64,000 bases of DNA, taken from NCBI GenBank assembly GCA_000381585.1, contig KB906733.1:883378-947377 (forward strand). The letters run 5' to 3'. Origin of the DNA: Acidobacteriaceae bacterium KBS 83 (GTDB lineage Bacteria > Acidobacteriota > Terriglobia > Terriglobales > Acidobacteriaceae). Made by a program: the position numbers and the translations under genes. Of this stretch, positions 1-9,269 are shown in pieces; the first letter of the stretch is position 1, and each line of letters starts with the position of its first letter. The notes beneath the pieces were generated by a model. The model did no database searches and was not told the DNA's origin. It was given only the letters and a program-made list of their open reading frames with translations.

Positions 1-322
1 TGACGGCATTCCTTTCCAACTATACCTTTCTGACGGCTCGGACCGCGGTGGGCGATTGGTCTGACACAAGAACGAGTCCCATTGGCTATCCGTTTCATTC
101 TGACGGAGATTCGCTGTAATACACTGGTGGAAACAGAGGTAATGTCCGGCGCCCGCAATTTGCGTCGTATGCTACGGACACGCATCTGTTGTAACGAGGT
201 TGCAACATCCCCGCAGGCTGGGCGAGGCAGACGCTTCGCAGTGAGCCGGCTGCAACCCGAAAGTGCTTTCAACATCCCCGTTCGGCGCTCAAAAGAGGTG
301 GCCGGACTGAAGGCGGAAGACG
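1..322. other. Region upstream of nadA, no gene recognised
   Basis: No convincing gene is seen. A short plus-strand reading frame covers 82-366 but overlaps the nadA start and has no recognisable domain. The heptamer CTGACGG recurs (near positions 30 and 99, with a six-base TGACGG at position 1). The string CAACATCCCCG occurs twice about 60 bp apart, near 205 and 270. A TAATAC hexamer at 117-122 could be a -10 element but has no good -35 partner. The repeats might be regulator sites for nadA, for example NAD-responsive control, but this is only inference. Confidence 0.35.
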
Positions 323-1543
323 ATGGAATTGCTGGTGGAAGATATCCCTGCTGCGCGTGTAGCTGATGCGCCTCTTTCTGGTATAGAGGGCGAAGCTTGC
401 TCGCTTGAGAATTACCTTACTTTGCCTGACCACACGATGGACGGGCGTATCGCTGCTGCGCGCAAGCAGCTTGGCAAGAGCACCGTTCTGCTTGGCCATC
501 ACTACCAGCGCGACGAGGTAATCCGATTTGCGGATTTCACCGGCGACTCTTACCGGCTTTCGAAGATCGCTTCCAACACGGATGCCCGCTATGTGGTGTT
601 CTGCGGCGTGCACTTCATGGCAGAGAGCGCGGATGTGCTGGGCAAGGCTGGCCAGCAGGTGATCCTGCCCGACCTGAACGCCGGCTGCTCCATGGCGGAC
701 ATGGCCGAGATCAGCCAGGTAGAGGACTGCTGGGAGTCACTGGAGCGTATGGGGCTGGGTGAAGACAAGATCACTCCGCTGACCTATATGAATTCCACCG
801 CTGCAATCAAAGCCTTCTGCGGAGAACGCGGGGGACTGGTCTGTACCTCGTCGAACGCAGCGGCGGCTTTTGACTGGGCATTTGCGCGTCGGGAAAAGAT
901 CCTCTTCCTGCCCGATCAGCATCTCGGACGCAACACTGCCTACGCGATGGACATTCCGCTGAACGAAATGGTGGTGTGGGATCCGTGGCAGATCAATGGT
1001 GGTGTTGCGCCGGAGCGCTTGCGCGCGGCGAAGGTGATCCTGTGGAAGGGGCACTGCTCGGTACACCAGCGGTTCCTGCCCAGCCATGTGGATGCGATGC
1101 GGTCGAAGTATCCAGGAATCCGAGTCATCGTGCATCCGGAGTGCCGCTGGGAGGTGTGCCAGAAGGCCGATGCGTTGGGGTCAACCGAACGGCTCATTGA
1201 ACTGGTCGAGAAGGCGCCAGATGGCAGCACCTTCGCCATCGGTACAGAGATCCACCTGGTGAACAGGCTGGCGAAGCAGTTTGCGTCCAGTGGCAAGCAT
1301 GTCATGACACTCGACGATACAGGGTGCCTGTGCACGACGATGTATCGCATCTCGCCGCAACACCTGGCGTGGGCGCTCGAGAACCTGATCGAGGGCCGTG
1401 TAGTGAACCGCATCCAGGTGGACGAGGATGTGAAACACTGGGCCAAGGTTGCGCTGGACCGCATGCTCGAGATCGGCGTTCCCGCGCCCAAGGCGCGGCC
1501 GGCGGAGGCACGGGCCTCCGAGGCGACTCAAAGGAGCGCATGA
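323..1543 (+). CDS. nadA: Quinolinate synthase NadA
   Basis: Cytoplasmic [4Fe-4S] enzyme of de novo NAD synthesis; it condenses iminoaspartate with dihydroxyacetone phosphate to quinolinate. The 406-residue product is at the long end of the family. Family motifs seen are GHHYQRDEV near residue 57, FCGVHFMAESA, LPDLNAGCSMAD (Cys122), VCTSSNA (Cys174), VHPECRWEV (Cys274) and DDTGCLCTTMY (Cys335/337). Three cysteines of this set should ligate the cluster; I did not assign which. No nadB or nadC is in the window, so the pathway is dispersed. The stop overlaps the next start as ATGA, implying translational coupling with the DUF2203 gene. The last 20 or so residues are Ala/Arg/Glu-rich and probably disordered. 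Confidence 0.95.
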   Translation: MELLVEDIPAARVADAPLSGIEGEACSLENYLTLPDHTMDGRIAAARKQLGKSTVLLGHHYQRDEVIRFADFTGDSYRLSKIASNTDARYVVFCGVHFMAESADVLGKAGQQVILPDLNAGCSMADMAEISQVEDCWESLERMGLGEDKITPLTYMNSTAAIKAFCGERGGLVCTSSNAAAAFDWAFARREKILFLPDQHLGRNTAYAMDIPLNEMVVWDPWQINGGVAPERLRAAKVILWKGHCSVHQRFLPSHVDAMRSKYPGIRVIVHPECRWEVCQKADALGSTERLIELVEKAPDGSTFAIGTEIHLVNRLAKQFASSGKHVMTLDDTGCLCTTMYRISPQHLAWALENLIEGRVVNRIQVDEDVKHWAKVALDRMLEIGVPAPKARPAEARASEATQRSA

Positions 1544-1974
1544 AGACGTTCACACTCGAGGAGGCGAATGCGCTGCTGCCGGTAGTGGAGTCGCTGCTGG
1601 GGCAGGTGATCGCGGCAAAAGAAGAGGCCGAGCGGCTGGAGAGCGAAATCCAGTCCCTACGGCAGCGAATCTTCCTTTCGGGTGGTATGACAGTCGACAT
1701 CGCGGGAGTAGCACGCAACCGGACAGAAGGCGAAGCGCAGGTACAGCGAGCTAAAGAAGTGCTGGCGGAAATGGATGTTATCGGCGTGCAGGTAAAAGAC
1801 TTAGATACCGGCCTTCTGGATTTTCCTTGCCGCGTCGATGGTGAGCTGGTGCTGCTGTGCTGGCGGCGCGGAGAAAGTCGCATCGAGTACTGGCATACAC
1901 TCGACGCGGGATTCCGCGGAAGGCAGCCGCTGGACGCCCGGTTCGGGCACGGATGGCGTGACCGGCCGAACTGA
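1540..1974 (+). CDS. DUF2203 family protein
   Basis: A 144-residue cytoplasmic protein whose N-terminus (MKTFTLEEANALLPVVESLL) is the hallmark of DUF2203. A coiled-coil helix of Glu/Lys/Arg heptads follows (about residues 25-50), then a conserved C-terminal part with VQVKDLDTGLLDFPC and the segment GELVLLCWRRGE, both typical of the family. The function of DUF2203 is not established. The start is fixed by AAAGGAG six bases upstream and by the ATGA overlap with nadA, so the two are almost certainly co-translated. The final 20 residues are rich in Arg and Gly. Confidence 0.85.
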   Translation: MKTFTLEEANALLPVVESLLGQVIAAKEEAERLESEIQSLRQRIFLSGGMTVDIAGVARNRTEGEAQVQRAKEVLAEMDVIGVQVKDLDTGLLDFPCRVDGELVLLCWRRGESRIEYWHTLDAGFRGRQPLDARFGHGWRDRPN

Positions 1975-1995
1975 TTTCCGCGAGTTCACGGGGAA

Positions 1996-2030
1996 TTGAC
2001 ACTTCTTAATAACTATTTTCCAATTAGGAA
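1996..2030 (+). promoter_or_regulatory. Candidate promoter/operator of the Fur-type gene
   Basis: A perfect TTGACA lies at 1996-2001 and is followed by an AT-rich stretch (TTAATAACTATTTTCCAATTA) that stands out in this GC-rich sequence. A canonical -10 at 17-bp spacing is not seen. The AT-rich stretch resembles Fur/PerR boxes and lies directly before a Fur-family gene, so autoregulation is a reasonable inference. Confidence 0.35.
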
Positions 2031-2033
2031 GGT

Positions 2034-2492
2034 ATGTCGATTGCACACATCGCGGGGCATTTAAGGTCCGGACAGGATGTCTCCTTTCGGGAGCTGTGTG
2101 CCACCCATGGCCTCACTGTGACGCATCAGCGGCAGGTGCTCTTCGAAGTCATGCAGAGCATTCCCGGACACCCGAGTCCGGAAGAGGTCTACGCGCGGGT
2201 GCAGGAGCGAATTCCTTCCATATCGCTCGCCACGGTGTACAAGAACATTCACTTGTTTATCGCAAGCGGGCTCTTTCGTGAAGTCAGCATGCATCACGGT
2301 TCGCTCCGCGTTGAGATGAACGACCGTCTACATCACCACATGGTCTGTACCCGCTGCAAAGCGATCTACGATCTGGATGAGGAGCAGCTGGGCGACCTGC
2401 CGCATCCGCGCCGGCTACCCAATGGCTTTGTCGCGGAGCGATATTCCGTCGATGTTCTCGGCCTCTGCGCGAACTGCCAGAACCCCGGCTAG
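2034..2492 (+). CDS. Fur/PerR-family metal- or peroxide-responsive repressor
   Basis: A 152-residue DNA-binding regulator. The N-terminal winged helix (about residues 18-85) carries the Fur signatures GLTVTHQRQVLFEVM, GHPSPEEVYARVQ and ISLATVYKNIHLF. The C-terminal dimerisation domain has the metal-site segment HHHMVCTRC and a second CXXC (LCANC), together forming the structural Cys4 zinc site of the PerR/Zur/Fur group. The spacing and the N-terminal His/Arg-rich helix fit PerR better than Fur, but the sequence alone does not settle which metal or oxidant is sensed. A Shine-Dalgarno-like AGGAAGGT directly precedes the ATG. The gene appears monocistronic. Confidence 0.88.
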   Translation: MSIAHIAGHLRSGQDVSFRELCATHGLTVTHQRQVLFEVMQSIPGHPSPEEVYARVQERIPSISLATVYKNIHLFIASGLFREVSMHHGSLRVEMNDRLHHHMVCTRCKAIYDLDEEQLGDLPHPRRLPNGFVAERYSVDVLGLCANCQNPG

Positions 2493-2642
2493 GTCGCAGA
2501 ATAAGCCCTTGCCGGTACGATCTTCCCCCTGTGCATCATCCGGGCATTCCTTCGTTCATGAGCGTTCCGGGCTGCACGTGCGTCGGTGCGATTGTGCCCG
2601 CCGGATCTCGTTGGATGAGATTCGCCTCGGCGCGCATATAGG

Positions 2643-3803
2643 ATGATTGACATGTTGGGCAGACGGCTGTGGGGTCTTGTAGCTTCTTTGTGCGCTTCAG
2701 CGTTGCTGCTTGCTGGATGCGGTGATTTTTTCACCAAGGACACGGGTGGCGGTGGTGGCGGAGGCGGCAGTGTCGGCAGCTACACCTACGTCGGCACGGG
2801 GAGCGGCACGCTGGCCGGCTACTCGGTATCCTCCACCGGTGCACTGGCAACTCTCTCCGGGTCTCCGAGCCAGTTCGCAACTGCGGCAATCAATGGTCTC
2901 GCTGTTACACCGGCCAACACATTCCTGTATGTGGGTGTGGCGGGAACCGGTATCTTCGGCTCGAGCATCAACAGCGGCACGGGGGTGCCGACGCTCATCA
3001 GCAGCAGCGTCCTGGTGCAGGATGTCGCGCCACTCGCGCTGACGGTCGATCCTTCCGGCAAATTTCTGCTGGTCGCGGGGCTGGCCAACGGAGCAGCGGC
3101 GGTTGGTGAGTACGCGATCAATTCCGATGGCACACTTTCCGAAATCACTGGTTCCCCTGTATCGATTGCATTTCCTTCCGGCACGGATACGACCAATCTG
3201 ACAGTACAGAGCATCACTGTCGCGCCGAACAGCAGCTTTGTGTTTGTGACGCTGGGACAACTGGGAGTGGCTCCGTTGCCTTTCAACACAAGCGGAGCAC
3301 TGTCGGCAAACACCGTGAATATCTTTCCAAAGGCGATAGGCGGAGTTACGAATCAAGACTTTGGTGTTGCGGTGAATCCGACCAGCACCGCTTTGTTTTT
3401 TGGAGAAACCAATCTCGGTGTGCGGGTGTTCACGATCGGTTCCACCTTCACGGAGATAAGCGGCTCGCCATTCAAAGCCGGCAGCCAGCCCCGTTCTCTT
3501 CAGTTCGACGGGACCGGGGACTATCTCTACGCTGCGAACTCGACGAACGGAACAATCAGCGGCTTTTCCGTACTCGCTTCCGGCACCCTTACCGCGCTGA
3601 CGGGCTCGCCATTTCCTGCGGTGGGCAATCTGCCCTTCGAGCTCACGATCGATCAGTCAAAGAAGTTTCTGCTTGCAGTGAATTCGGGCGGCAGCCCGGA
3701 TCTGCAGCTGTTCTCCTTTGACGCGACGACGGCCGGAAAAATTGATCCAGGTGCGACGGCGACGAACATTTCAGGGGCTACGGCCATCGCGAGCACACAC
3801 TGA
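2643..3803 (+). CDS. Secreted beta-propeller (lactonase-like) lipoprotein
   Basis: A 386-residue exported lipoprotein: the signal peptide ends in a lipobox LLAGC (Cys about residue 26), then a poly-glycine linker of eight Gly. The rest is a repeated motif of the YVTN / 6-phosphogluconolactonase type (SYTYVGTGSGTLAGYSVS, ITVAPNSSFVFV, GDYLYAANSTNGTISGFSV, LTGSPFPAV), predicting a seven-bladed propeller. Such proteins are abundant in Acidobacteriota; enzymatic lactonase activity is not shown by the sequence and a surface-binding role is equally possible. Two in-frame ATGs (2643, 2652) could start it. A strong palindromic terminator follows 11 bases after the stop. Confidence 0.82.
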   Translation: MIDMLGRRLWGLVASLCASALLLAGCGDFFTKDTGGGGGGGGSVGSYTYVGTGSGTLAGYSVSSTGALATLSGSPSQFATAAINGLAVTPANTFLYVGVAGTGIFGSSINSGTGVPTLISSSVLVQDVAPLALTVDPSGKFLLVAGLANGAAAVGEYAINSDGTLSEITGSPVSIAFPSGTDTTNLTVQSITVAPNSSFVFVTLGQLGVAPLPFNTSGALSANTVNIFPKAIGGVTNQDFGVAVNPTSTALFFGETNLGVRVFTIGSTFTEISGSPFKAGSQPRSLQFDGTGDYLYAANSTNGTISGFSVLASGTLTALTGSPFPAVGNLPFELTIDQSKKFLLAVNSGGSPDLQLFSFDATTAGKIDPGATATNISGATAIASTH

Positions 3804-3814
3804 GCTCGCGCAGA

Positions 3815-3846
3815 ACAAAGGCCGGGACGATCGTCCCGGCCTTTGT
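3815..3846 (+). terminator. Perfect 32-bp palindrome, probable terminator
   Basis: Positions 3815-3830 and 3831-3846 are exact reverse complements (16-bp arms reading ACAAAGGCCGGGACGA), forming a GC-rich hairpin whose descending arm ends in CCTTTGT. It lies 11 bases after the lipoprotein stop. The absence of a spacer and of a long T-run after the stem is slightly unusual, so cruciform formation or a protein-binding role is possible. Confidence 0.75.
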
Positions 3847-3949
3847 CATTGTTCTGGCATTTGTTGAAAAGCGCCGGCTACCTGATCCGGCTTTCCCACT
3901 AACGGGGACTCGCCAGCTTCCACGCTCGCCTGTATATCTGGAAGAGATC

Positions 3950-5254
3950 GTGGTCGAAGAACTATGGAGCAGACGCATTCTCCCTCTCGCTTCGCGCGTT
4001 GTCGTGGCGTGGACAGTCACGCTCGCCTGCGGAGCGGGGCTCTCCGGCTGTCACCGCGCCGCATCCAGCAACGCTGATCTGGTCTATGTCATGGCGAAAA
4101 ATGCGTGGCTGCGTGATCGTGTCGCACCTGTGTCGAGCAAAACCGCTCCCGTCAGCAACGGAGACAAGCTCAAGCTGCTGGATCGTGACCGGCGATTTCT
4201 GAAGGTGCAAACGCTGGATGGCAAGATCGGATGGATCGAAGAGCACTCCGTCATCGATCAGCCAACCTACGATGCCTTTCAGCGCCTGGGGAGTGAGCAT
4301 GCGAAGGATCCGGTAGTCGCCACTGGTGTAGTGCGCGATGAGCTCTTCGCGCATCTCTCACCGGGGCGCGACACAGAGCGCTATTTTCTGCTACCGGAAG
4401 GCGATAAATTGCAACTGCTGGAGCGCGCAAGTATCCGGAAGCTGACTCCGGAGGAGACCTACCGCCAGCAGCAACACAAGGCGGCTGAGGCGCGAGAAGG
4501 CGCTGCTGCCGACCGGCTGATGGAGTTGATCCAGAAGGGCAAGGGGCCAACGCCGAAAGGTCCGATTGAACTGGGCAAAGAGCCCGCTCCGCCATCTGCG
4601 CCGGACAACGCATTTGTCCCCGCGCCTGTAGCGGTCGATCCCAATGCCCCACCCCCGACATATGAAGACTGGTGGCTGGTGCGTGACAGCCACGGCCGTG
4701 TCGGGTGGCTGCTGGCCCGCCGCCTGGACGTGGACGTGCCCGACGAAGTGGTCCGATATGCGGAGGGGCAGAGGATTGTCGGGGCGTACCTGCTGGCCAA
4801 AATTCAAGACGCCGCATCGCCATTTCCCGACCACGAGGCGCCGGAGTACGTGATGGTGCTGAGTCCGTACCAGGATGGGCTGCCCTACGCCTACTCACGC
4901 GTGCGGCTGCTGGTTTGGAATGGCCGCAAGCATCGTTACGAAGGCGGTCTGCGCATGAACGACGTGGTCGGATACCTGCCCGTCACCGTAGGCCATGAGG
5001 TGCTCGACGCGAAGGGCCAGCAGGTACCGACGTTTACATTGAAGCTCGGCGCAGCCGGCGCGATACCGGCGCTGGATCCCGATACCGGCAGATTCATACC
5101 GGTGCCCACAGTCTCAATCAAGTACCGGCTGGACGGGGAGACAGTGAGACGGGTGGACCAAGCCACTGTGGCGATGCCGAAGCTCGCTTCGAGCGCTTCC
5201 GCTGAGGCAGAGAGGCGGAAGGCCGAACGCGCGGCGAAACGGCATCACCGCTAA
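3950..5254 (+). CDS. SH3-like domain lipoprotein
   Basis: A 434-residue exported protein with a signal peptide and lipobox (GLSGC, Cys about 34). Two bacterial SH3-type segments are visible: about residues 45-105 (VMAKNAWLRDRVAPVSSKTAPVS... KLKLLDRDRRFLKVQ...GKIGWIEEHSV) and 125-160 plus the separated WWLVRDSHGRVGWLLARRLDV near 240. SH3 domains of this kind bind peptidoglycan or mediate envelope protein contacts. A Pro-rich linker (about 200-235) separates them, and the C-terminus is Ala/Arg/Lys-rich. The GTG start is supported by GGAAGAG seven bases upstream. Target unknown. Confidence 0.72.
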   Translation: MVEELWSRRILPLASRVVVAWTVTLACGAGLSGCHRAASSNADLVYVMAKNAWLRDRVAPVSSKTAPVSNGDKLKLLDRDRRFLKVQTLDGKIGWIEEHSVIDQPTYDAFQRLGSEHAKDPVVATGVVRDELFAHLSPGRDTERYFLLPEGDKLQLLERASIRKLTPEETYRQQQHKAAEAREGAAADRLMELIQKGKGPTPKGPIELGKEPAPPSAPDNAFVPAPVAVDPNAPPPTYEDWWLVRDSHGRVGWLLARRLDVDVPDEVVRYAEGQRIVGAYLLAKIQDAASPFPDHEAPEYVMVLSPYQDGLPYAYSRVRLLVWNGRKHRYEGGLRMNDVVGYLPVTVGHEVLDAKGQQVPTFTLKLGAAGAIPALDPDTGRFIPVPTVSIKYRLDGETVRRVDQATVAMPKLASSASAEAERRKAERAAKRHHR

Positions 5255-5297
5255 AGTTTGTTGGCCACATGGCGCTTCAATTTGATTGACGAAGGTC

Positions 5298-5993
5298 CTA
5301 TTTCAGCAGCCGGACCTCCCCGGTAGCCAGTTCGTAGACTGCGCTGACGACATCGAGTCGCTTCTCAACTACCGCTTTTGCGATCACCGGATGCGCCTGG
5401 CGTATACGTTGCGCATTGTGGCGAACATTGGCCTCGATCGCATGGTCCAGTTGGTCTGTGGGCCCTTGCCGCATGGCTTCGACCACGCCGGGGGAGACTG
5501 CGTCCAGCAACATCTGCAGATGTCCGGGGAGAGGCTTACGGTCTTTTTCGTACTGCAGCACTGCCTTCACCGCGCCGCAGTTCGTATGTCCCAGGACCAT
5601 GATCAGCGGAGCACCCAGCACTTCGACCCCGTATTCAAGGCTCGCAAGGATGTCCACATTCATGTAGTTGCCTGCAACGCGGCAGACGAAAAGCTCTCCT
5701 GGGTCTCGATCAAAGATGAATTCCGGAGCGACCCGCGAATCTGCGCAGCTTAGGATGGCCGCGATTGGATATTGCGCCTGGGCCCGCGCCGCACGCCCCG
5801 CACTGAAATCTTTCACATCGATCTGATTGCGCACGTATCGAGCATTGCCCTCCATCAACCGCTGGAGAGCAGTGGAGGGCGAAATGTTATTGGGCATTGC
5901 CCGCAGGGCACGAGGCACGGCAGCAAGCGCGGTGGCCGCAAGCACGCCTTCTAGAAAGGTCCTGCGGTTCAGTCCTGCTCCTGCTTCGGTCAT
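5298..5993 (-). CDS. Exported beta-class carbonic anhydrase
   Basis: A 231-residue zinc enzyme that interconverts CO2 and bicarbonate. The catalytic motifs are complete: SCADSR (Cys83, Asp85, Arg87) and GHTNCGA (His136, Cys139). The N-terminus NRRTFLEGVLAATALAAVPRALRA is a Tat-type signal (twin arginine followed by a hydrophobic segment), so the protein should act in the periplasm, unusual but known for bacterial beta-CAs. The start at 5993 is chosen because GGAGGGGG precedes it by about seven bases; an in-frame upstream start (6050) would bury the Tat motif. It converges with the SH3 lipoprotein. Confidence 0.9.
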   Translation of the reverse strand: MTEAGAGLNRRTFLEGVLAATALAAVPRALRAMPNNISPSTALQRLMEGNARYVRNQIDVKDFSAGRAARAQAQYPIAAILSCADSRVAPEFIFDRDPGELFVCRVAGNYMNVDILASLEYGVEVLGAPLIMVLGHTNCGAVKAVLQYEKDRKPLPGHLQMLLDAVSPGVVEAMRQGPTDQLDHAIEANVRHNAQRIRQAHPVIAKAVVEKRLDVVSAVYELATGEVRLLK

Positions 5994-6065
5994 GGTCCGC
6001 CCCCTCCAATCAACCTTTACCGCAAGTGGAGTGTAGACCGGGGGAGCCATCTGGGGAAGTTGATC

Positions 6066-7271
6066 TTAGCTGAGAAAGTCGCGAATCGCAGTCACTACGC
6101 GCTCCTGTTCGTCGTCGCGCAGTTGCGGGAATATCGGGAGTGCAAGAACTTCGCGAGCCGCGCGCTCGCTCTCCGGAAAGGCTCCGGCGCGATAGCCAAG
6201 GGAGGCCAGCGCCTTCTGCTGATGGAGCGCGAGAGGATAGTAGATTTCCGATCCAATGCCGCGCTGCGTAAGCCTCGTCCGCAACTCGTCCCGTCGCGCC
6301 ACACGGATGACGTACTGGTGATACACGTGATGCGCCCTTGGATCGGCCCAGGGCAGCACCAACCCGTGATGCGGATAAGGGCCCGGCTCGACGACCCCGG
6401 TGGCAGTGAAGAGTTCGCCATAACGGGCGGCCAGGGCGCGACGCCGTTGATTCCATTCATCCACATGACGCAGCTTCACCAGCAGGACGGCAGCCTGCAA
6501 GGTATCCAGCCGGCTGTTCCAGCCGATCTCCTCGTGGTAGTAGCGGACCTCCATGCCATGCGCCCGGAGACTGCGAACCCGTCGGGCGATGGCCGCGCTT
6601 GCCGTGGTGACCATGCCGGCTTCGCCGGCGGCACTCAGATTCTTGGTGGGGTAAAAGCTGAAAGCGGCGGCCGCACCGAGTGCCCCTGCAGGGGTGCCGT
6701 CCCACCGCGCCCCAAAGGCCTGGGCAGCATCCTCGATCAATAGGCAGTTGCAGCGGCCGGCCACGCCTGACAGCGCCGTCCAGTCGGCACATTGGCCGTA
6801 GAGATGCACGGGCAGGATGGCCCGAATTACAGGGTGCTTTTCGAGTGCCGCGCCGGTCGCCTTTGGGTCGATGTTTGAGGTACGCGGATCGATGTCTGCC
6901 AGCACCGGCGTGGCTCCCAGCCGGAGGATGGCACTGGCGGTCGCAAAGAAGGAGAAGGCGGTGGTCAGGACGCGATCGCCGGGCTGAACGCCGACCGCCG
7001 CCATGGCCAACCAGAGCGCATCCGTGCCCGACGCGCAGCCGATGGCCTCTGCCACCCCGCAGTGCCGGGCGGCAGCCTCTTCAAACGACGCCACCTCGGG
7101 ACCCAGGACGAAGCGCTGGCTGCGGAACACGGCTTCCACCGCGCTCAGCAGTTCGGGACCAATCTGGGCATATTCACGGGCGAAATCGAGCAGCGGAACC
7201 CCCGTGGGCGCCCCGTCGCCGGGGTCGGCCGAAGATACCTCGGACGTGGTAACGTTGTGCACCGGGGTCAC
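6066..7271 (-). CDS. DegT/DnrJ/EryC1/StrS aminotransferase
   Basis: A 401-residue PLP-dependent aminotransferase of the family that aminates nucleotide-linked keto-sugars for surface polysaccharides. Signatures: GCASGTDALWLAMAAVG near residue 75 (phosphate binding), the LLIEDAAQAFGA segment (Asp/Gln contacting PLP), and SFYPTKNLSAAGEAGM with the Schiff-base lysine. The C-terminal half has WNSRLDTLQAAVL and HHVYHQYVIR, also family-typical. The sugar substrate cannot be read from the sequence, and no glycan gene cluster surrounds it, so it is an isolated member. It is transcribed away from hfq. Confidence 0.9.
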   Translation of the reverse strand: MTPVHNVTTSEVSSADPGDGAPTGVPLLDFAREYAQIGPELLSAVEAVFRSQRFVLGPEVASFEEAAARHCGVAEAIGCASGTDALWLAMAAVGVQPGDRVLTTAFSFFATASAILRLGATPVLADIDPRTSNIDPKATGAALEKHPVIRAILPVHLYGQCADWTALSGVAGRCNCLLIEDAAQAFGARWDGTPAGALGAAAAFSFYPTKNLSAAGEAGMVTTASAAIARRVRSLRAHGMEVRYYHEEIGWNSRLDTLQAAVLLVKLRHVDEWNQRRRALAARYGELFTATGVVEPGPYPHHGLVLPWADPRAHHVYHQYVIRVARRDELRTRLTQRGIGSEIYYPLALHQQKALASLGYRAGAFPESERAAREVLALPIFPQLRDDEQERVVTAIRDFLS

Positions 7272-7498
7272 CAGAGAAGCCTATCGCAACCCCGGGCATA
7301 TTTTCTGCATCCGACACACGTGTCCGACCAGAGTTCTGCCCGGGTGGGCTATACTGCCGCGGGTTTGGGTTGGTACTGACTTTTTTGATGGCCATGTCAC
7401 ACTGCCTTGCAATGGGAGCAAACAGATTCACTTTGCAAACTCTGCACGGTACCGCTTGAACGAAAAACAGTCGCCGCAAGGCATCGGAGATCGGCACC

Positions 7499-7795
7499 AT
7501 GGACAGTAAGCCGGCACAAAATATTCAAGATACTTTTCTAAATACGGTCCGCAAGGACAAGACGCCTATCACCATTTATCTTGTCAGCGGCGTGAAACTG
7601 ACCGGCAGAATCCGCTCGTTCGACAAGTACTCGGTTCTGCTCGAGAACAACAGCCAGGAGCAATTGATCTTTAAACACGCTATCTCGACGGTGGTGAGCA
7701 ATCGGTCCGTGATGCACGATCACCGTCTCGGCCATCCGCCTGCCGCCGTGCCACACACCCCGACCACCCCTCTGCGGCAGGAGGCGGAATCGTAG
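7499..7795 (+). CDS. hfq: RNA chaperone Hfq
   Basis: A 98-residue Sm-like protein forming a hexameric ring that pairs small RNAs with mRNAs. The Sm1 segment ([20 protein letters not shown], about residues 15-34), the YSVLLENN strand and the Sm2 motif [10 protein letters not shown] (about 58-67) are all present. The Lys/Ser/Asn RNA-contact positions look conserved. A basic, His/Pro-rich tail of about 25 residues follows, longer than the minimal Hfq. The adjacency hfq-hflX, separated by about 30 bases, matches the arrangement long known in gamma-proteobacteria. The 227-bp divergent region before it must contain its promoter; TATACT at 7350-7355 is a possible -10. Confidence 0.95.
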   Translation: MDSKPAQNIQDTFLNTVRKDKTPITIYLVSGVKLTGRIRSFDKYSVLLENNSQEQLIFKHAISTVVSNRSVMHDHRLGHPPAAVPHTPTTPLRQEAES

Positions 7796-7826
7796 CACCC
7801 GCGGTTTGCCTCCCCCACCTCGCGGT

Positions 7827-9269
7827 ATGAACAGAGCCGTGCCTTCGAAACCAGCGCGCACGAACCGGTGTGTCTTGGTGTCGGTCGAGTTTTCCGGGCG
7901 GCGGCGCGCGATGTCGCGTGCCGCCGCTCAAGCGCGAGCGGCTGCTCAACCGGCCAAGGTTCTGGAGTCAATAGCTGACCAGCCTGCAGGTGTTTCGGGC
8001 GATGGCCTGACGGAAAGCGCGCCGCGTCTTGCCGCGTCTGGCTTTGATTTCGAGGCCGCCCGCGAAGAATTCCATGAATTGGTGGTGAGCGCTGGCGGCG
8101 ATGTTGTCGCCGAAGTCACGCAGCGCCGGCTTGAACCGGACGCCGCGACGATGATCGGCAAGGGAAAGATCGTAGAGGTGGCGGGGATCACGGCCTCGGC
8201 TGAGGCGGATGTCGTCCTGTTCGATCACGATTTGTCACCGACTCAGTTGCGAAATCTGGAGAGTGAACTCCCAGCACGCGTGGTCGACCGCACCCAACTC
8301 ATCCTTGACATCTTTGCGCGCCATGCGCGTACACGCGAAGGTCACTTGCAGGTGGAACTGGCGCAGCTCGAGTACATGCTGCCGCGGCTCTCCGGGCGTG
8401 GCGCCGCCATGTCCCAACTCGGCGGCGGCATTGGCACCCGCGGCCCGGGCGAGACGAAACTCGAAACCGACCGGCGGCGCATTCAGCGACGGCTGGTGCA
8501 GCTGCGAAGCGACCTTGAGGCTGTGCGCCGGGTCCGCGGGCAGCAGCGCCAGCGGCGCGAGGCGGTGCCGGTCCCGACCATTGCGCTGGTGGGGTATACC
8601 AATGCAGGCAAGAGCACACTGTTCAACCGCCTGACGCACGCAGATGTGCTCGAATCTGCGCGTATGTTTGCCACGCTTGACCCCAAGCTGAAGGCGCTCA
8701 CGCTGCCTTCGCGACGCAAGATTTTGCTGTCCGACACAGTGGGGTTCATCCGCGATCTGCCGCACACTCTCGTCACCTCGTTTCGCGCCACGCTCGAGGA
8801 AGTGCAGAAGGCTGAGGTGTTGATTCACGTGGAGGACGCGGCCAGCCCGATGCGCGAGGAACGTCATCGCGAGGTGGACCGCGTGCTGGCGGAGCTGGAT
8901 GTGCACGGTGCGAAGCAGATTCAGGTGCTTAACAAGAGCGACCTTCTGCCGGAAGTAGAGCGGGTGGGACTGAGTGGACGAACTGATGTGACTTTGTTGT
9001 CTGCGAAGACAGGCGACGGAGTTCCGGAGCTGCTGGCGCGGATGGACGCGGCGCTCTCGGCCGATCCGCTGGAGACGCGAGCTATGACGGTGCCGCAAAG
9101 CGAGGGCGGCGTACTTGCCGCGTTGGGTGCCGGCGCCCGCATCGCGGACCGCACCTTCACTGGAAGCGACGTGACGATGATGGTTGAAGGACCCGCATCG
9201 CTATTGGGGCGCTACCGGCGGTTCTGGCTTGAGAATGGTGGCGGCACGGAAGGAACTCCGAGCGCCTGA
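7827..9269 (+). CDS. hflX: Ribosome-associated GTPase HflX
   Basis: A 480-residue GTPase that splits or rescues stalled 50S/70S ribosomes. An N-terminal HflX domain (about residues 60-245) has the diagnostic glycine-rich [22 protein letters not shown]. It is followed by a G domain with G1 GYTNAGKST (about 255), G3 [10 protein letters not shown] and G4 NKSD. The remaining C-terminal part is short. An in-frame TTG at 7806 is possible; the ATG at 7827 is preferred though no strong ribosome site is seen. The first 40 residues are Ala/Arg-rich and poorly conserved, so the true start may be as far as 7911. Confidence 0.92.
   Translation: MNRAVPSKPARTNRCVLVSVEFSGRRRAMSRAAAQARAAAQPAKVLESIADQPAGVSGDGLTESAPRLAASGFDFEAAREEFHELVVSAGGDVVAEVTQRRLEPDAATMIGKGKIVEVAGITASAEADVVLFDHDLSPTQLRNLESELPARVVDRTQLILDIFARHARTREGHLQVELAQLEYMLPRLSGRGAAMSQLGGGIGTRGPGETKLETDRRRIQRRLVQLRSDLEAVRRVRGQQRQRREAVPVPTIALVGYTNAGKSTLFNRLTHADVLESARMFATLDPKLKALTLPSRRKILLSDTVGFIRDLPHTLVTSFRATLEEVQKAEVLIHVEDAASPMREERHREVDRVLAELDVHGAKQIQVLNKSDLLPEVERVGLSGRTDVTLLSAKTGDGVPELLARMDAALSADPLETRAMTVPQSEGGVLAALGAGARIADRTFTGSDVTMMVEGPASLLGRYRRFWLENGGGTEGTPSA

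Noticed and set aside
82-366. Open frame of 94 codons before nadA
   Set aside because: It overlaps the nadA start, has no recognisable domain or ribosome site and is Arg/Cys-rich like a chance frame.
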